A stretch of DNA of 22,733 nucleotides from a virus: positions 1 through 22,733 of the IMG/VR virus record IMGVR_UViG_3300006789_000188. The stretch is one strand, 5' to 3'. This document shows, piece after piece, positions 19,909 to 22,733 of this stretch (position 1 is the first letter of the stretch; every line of letters starts with the position of its first letter). The position numbers and the translations under genes were made by a program. The notes under the pieces were generated by a model. It made no database searches. It had not been told where the DNA came from and saw only the letters and a program-made list of their open reading frames with translations.

Positions 19909-21623
19909 TGGCAAATTTTGATGCACAAATACAAGCATTAGCTGGAACAGCAACTCAATCAGAAATGGATGATTGGGCAGCAGATGGAGTAAAAGAAATT
20001 ATAAACATTCTTCCTGAAGAATTAAAGATAGAATGCGCAACAATTACTTCATTAACCTCTTCTACTCCAATGGATTTAGATGCAACAGGTAAAATATTTC
20101 ATGTTACTCGTGAAAATGCAAATTCTGTTTATCATATAGGATGTAGAAAAGTTAATCCAATTCATGCAGGTTCAGCTGGTGATTCTACTAGTTTGCATTA
20201 TGTAACAGCAACTGACCCAATACATTGGATTGAAAGTGATACTGGTGGAGACCCAAAATTATTTGTAAAACCTGACCCAACAGCTAGTCAGCCTGCTAGA
20301 GTACATCATGTAACATATCCAACGGTTGATGTATCAGCAGTTTCAGCTATTGTTAATTTTCCAGATGAAGCTGAATATTTAGTTGTGTTATATGTAGCAA
20401 TTAAAGTATTGCAAAATAAAATGAATGAAATGGTTGCTATATCAGATTTAAGTATAAGTTCAAGTGCTCCAACTATTCCTAATGACCCAAGTATAAGTAG
20501 TCCTGGTATATCTACTGTAGCAAAAGCTGATATAAGTGGAAATGCTCCAACATATACAAAGCCTACATTAATTGGTTTAACTTCATTTGAAGATTTTTTT
20601 AGCGGAACTGAAGATTTAAATCCATTTGGAGATTCTGACCCTGGGGTTTTTTCGACAAGTACCCCTCCTGGTTTAGGAACTGCAAGTTTTTCTACACCTG
20701 GAATATCTACTGTGACAGTTGCTAGTTTTGGTACTGCTCCAGTATATACAGTTCCTGTTGTAGCAAGTGATGGTGGTACAATAGAATTAACAACTATAGT
20801 AGCTTTAGATGCTGAAAATACAATAGATGATTTTGATGGAAATGCAATAGAATTTGACCAATGGTTCTCAACAGTAACACATCTTATAGAGGATGAAGAA
20901 GATACTGAGCTTGCTACTGCAACATTACAAAAAATACAAACTTATATACAGGCATATTCTCAGGCTATGCAGAATCAATTAAACGTATTTAATGATGCAA
21001 ATGTTGAATATCAGGCTTCTATTCAAGAAAAACTTAAGGAAGCCGACCTTGCATATCAAGAATCTAAAGAAGAAGCATCTTTATTACTTCAAAAGGAAAT
21101 TCAAGAATATGATGCGAAGATTAAGGAATATCAAGCAGAAGTAAATACAGATGTTCAAGTATATACTTTAAAATTAGATAGATATAAATCTGAAGTAGGA
21201 ATTGTTCTTCAGGCTTGGTCGACACAACAAACTCAACAATTAGAAAAAAATAAACTTGAGATACAAAATGAATTAAATGAATTTAATAAAGAAAATGAAA
21301 TATATAAAGCTAATATACAAGCTGAAATTTTAAAACATCAAACAGATGCAGCTGAAGCTCAAAAAGAAGGAGACTTGACACTGCAAGCAGCAATACAAGA
21401 TTATTCTCTTGAATTACAAAAATATCAACAAGAATTAGCTTTGTATCAACAAAATGTAAATAAAGAAGTTATTCAATATAAAACTAATTTAGAGCAATAT
21501 GGGTTAGAATATCAATGGTATCAAGGACAACAAATAAAATTACAACAAGATTATGATAGAGGTATTGCAATGTTAGTATCTCAAGGAGTACCACAGCCTG
21601 AAAAAAAAGAAAGGGCTAGATAA
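19908..21623 (+). CDS. connector-like N-terminus fused to long coiled coil
   Basis: This 571-residue protein has three parts. Residues 1-175 (ALAGTATQSEMDDWAADGVK..., later NFPDEAEYLVVLYVAIKVLQNKM) look like a helical head-completion or adaptor protein. Residues 175-310 are Ser/Thr/Pro/Gly-rich with a repeated SSPGIST-type motif. Residues 315-555 form a very long coiled coil with Tyr/Gln-rich heptads (YQASIQEK, YQAEVN, YKANIQAEIL). The end is a short basic tail. Comparable proteins are common in marine phage contigs (recollection). It may bridge the head and tail or be a long internal or fibre-like rod. Confidence 0.75.
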   Translation: MANFDAQIQALAGTATQSEMDDWAADGVKEIINILPEELKIECATITSLTSSTPMDLDATGKIFHVTRENANSVYHIGCRKVNPIHAGSAGDSTSLHYVTATDPIHWIESDTGGDPKLFVKPDPTASQPARVHHVTYPTVDVSAVSAIVNFPDEAEYLVVLYVAIKVLQNKMNEMVAISDLSISSSAPTIPNDPSISSPGISTVAKADISGNAPTYTKPTLIGLTSFEDFFSGTEDLNPFGDSDPGVFSTSTPPGLGTASFSTPGISTVTVASFGTAPVYTVPVVASDGGTIELTTIVALDAENTIDDFDGNAIEFDQWFSTVTHLIEDEEDTELATATLQKIQTYIQAYSQAMQNQLNVFNDANVEYQASIQEKLKEADLAYQESKEEASLLLQKEIQEYDAKIKEYQAEVNTDVQVYTLKLDRYKSEVGIVLQAWSTQQTQQLEKNKLEIQNELNEFNKENEIYKANIQAEILKHQTDAAEAQKEGDLTLQAAIQDYSLELQKYQQELALYQQNVNKEVIQYKTNLEQYGLEYQWYQGQQIKLQQDYDRGIAMLVSQGVPQPEKKERAR

Positions 21624-21964
21624 TGGCAAAAAGCTTAACAGTTAAAAATATTATTGAACAAGTAGAGCGGTTATTTGGAAGACAATCAGAAGCTTATATG
21701 ATGAGACTTATAAATGATGCTCTTCTTGATATTAATGATAAAAAACAACATTATACAGTATCAGCAAAAAGAGATTTAGTTGGACATGATAGATGGTATA
21801 CTTTAACCGATGATATGGTTGATATTACAAAAGTTGAAATACTTGATACAAATAGTAGATATGTAATGATACCAAAACTAGCAGACTCTCATAAGTTATT
21901 AAGAGGAGATACTGACGCAGGTATTGATGATGCTGATGATTATGAAGCTGATACATTAACGTAG
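21623..21964 (+). CDS. head-tail adaptor-like protein
   Basis: This 113-residue protein overlaps the stop of the previous gene (TAATG). Its opening (VKNIIEQVERLFGRQSEAYM, MRLINDALLDINDKKQHY) is the helical pattern of connector/adaptor proteins, followed by a strand block (RWYTLTDDMVDITKVEILDT). The end is acidic. Together with the next gene it may make one two-domain adaptor. Confidence 0.72.
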   Translation: MAKSLTVKNIIEQVERLFGRQSEAYMMRLINDALLDINDKKQHYTVSAKRDLVGHDRWYTLTDDMVDITKVEILDTNSRYVMIPKLADSHKLLRGDTDAGIDDADDYEADTLT

Positions 21965-21971
21965 GGAATTT

Positions 21972-22370
21972 ATGGCAACAAACAAAAGAACATATCCAAA
22001 TACATATTTCGCCTGGTACAATGATGATGATAGACTTGCGATATTAACTCAAGATACAACATCTACATCAGCAGAAAGTACAAAAGAAAAATATGATACT
22101 TACCAAGGAAGTGATGTTACTAATGGTATAAGAATAACATTTCATTCAAAATATGAAGAAGTAACCGCAGTAGACAATGATTTAAAAACACATGCTGGAT
22201 TAGATAGTTCATTACATAACGCTGCATTATGTTATATAAAATCAAGATTGTTTGAAGATATAGGTGATTTGCAAAAAGCTCAATATTTTATGACAATGTA
22301 TACACAAAAAATTAAGAAACATAAAGGTAGAAGGTCTGGCGTTAGATTTCTATCAGTTCCAAGATTATAG
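21972..22370 (+). CDS. head-tail connector-like protein
   Basis: A 132-residue protein. The end (LHNAALCYIKSRLFEDIGDLQKAQYFMTMYTQKIK...RRSGVRFLSVPRL) is the helical hairpin and basic tail pattern typical of small phage connector proteins; the first 70 residues are beta-rich. The SD (GGGA) is weak and only seven bases separate it from the previous stop, so it is probably translated right after its neighbour. Confidence 0.72.
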   Translation: MATNKRTYPNTYFAWYNDDDRLAILTQDTTSTSAESTKEKYDTYQGSDVTNGIRITFHSKYEEVTAVDNDLKTHAGLDSSLHNAALCYIKSRLFEDIGDLQKAQYFMTMYTQKIKKHKGRRSGVRFLSVPRL

Positions 22371-22379
22371 GGGAAATAT

Positions 22380-22733
22380 ATGGCAACTAACTGGTCAAAA
22401 GAAAGTACAACAAAAGCATCATCTACAGGCTCAACTACTTCGACTTCATTTCAGTTAGATAGTGGAGAATCCTTTTTAGTAAAAAATTCAAGTTCATCAA
22501 ATATAATGTCTCTTGCTGAATCATCAGGAAATCTTGATGTTACAGGTACAATAAATCTTGGTTCAAGTTCTTATATGACACTTAATAATAATGAGATTGA
22601 TGTGTCATCAGGTGATTTAACTGTTGATGTTGCTGGTGACATATTATTAGATGCAGCTGGTACTGATATTAAATTTCAAGTTGGTGGAACATCTTATTTA
22701 ACATGGAATGCAGGTGGAATTTTAAAAATGCTA
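22380..22733 (+). CDS. probable tail fibre or appendage protein, 3' end outside window
   Basis: The first 118 residues of a longer frame are seen. It starts MATNWSKESTTKASSTGSTT with SD GGGGAAATAT. Residues 45-118 carry short beta repeats (SGNLDVTGTINLGSSSYMTL, DLTVDVAGDILLDAAGTDIK, FQVGGTSYLTWNAGG), a pattern typical of trimeric fibre shafts in marine phages. The length and the receptor-binding end are outside the window. Confidence 0.75.
   Translation, partial: MATNWSKESTTKASSTGSTTSTSFQLDSGESFLVKNSSSSNIMSLAESSGNLDVTGTINLGSSSYMTLNNNEIDVSSGDLTVDVAGDILLDAAGTDIKFQVGGTSYLTWNAGGILKML

Overview
The window is a strongly AT-rich piece of a tailed double-stranded DNA phage. It holds a head-and-packaging module with a large terminase, a portal, a scaffold and an HK97-fold major capsid protein, next to a recombination module and a long run of very small genes. 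The portal resembles P22-type portals and the capsid protein resembles the SU10 type, so a short-tailed (podovirus-like) virion is the best guess; no tail tube or tape-measure gene is inside the window. Gene content and style (tiny zinc-ribbon proteins, a coiled-coil connector, repeat-rich fibre protein) recall uncultured marine phages. The host cannot be assigned. No integrase, tRNA, CRISPR or insertion sequence was seen.

Transcription diverges from an AT-rich, repeat-bearing gap at about 7814-7990. Everything to the left (1-7813) is on the minus strand, tightly packed with ATGA/TAATG overlaps and Shine-Dalgarno (SD) sequences close to AAGGAG. Reading leftward it has small unknown genes (7813-4979), small basic, zinc-binding and membrane proteins (4986-3693), a coiled-coil/zinc protein, a possible ribbon-helix-helix protein, and then a recombination set: Cas4-like nuclease, DUF1071 (Sak3-like) annealing protein and an SSB-like protein. 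An acidic coiled-coil protein runs off the left edge. The set could work like lambda Red: the nuclease makes single strands, the annealing protein pairs them and the SSB-like protein coats them.

Rightward from 7991 come six small genes ending at a clear Rho-independent terminator (9310-9336), then about 380 bases without a gene. That gap holds a C-run/G-run hairpin, inverted repeats and three 11-base iterons. Part of it is a diverged second copy of a stretch inside the nuclease gene, the most unexpected feature found here.

The late module follows: small terminase subunit, zinc-ribbon protein, histone-H1-like basic protein, a small coupled gene, GH24 lysozyme, a hydrophobic-hairpin protein, large terminase, portal, scaffold, major capsid protein, a probable head accessory protein, a structured intergenic RNA, another structural protein, a zinc-ribbon protein, a long coiled-coil connector-like protein, two adaptor-like proteins and the start of a probable fibre protein cut by the right edge. 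Twelve genes outside the larger open frames were read directly from the sequence, and starts were moved to the codon with the best SD where needed.
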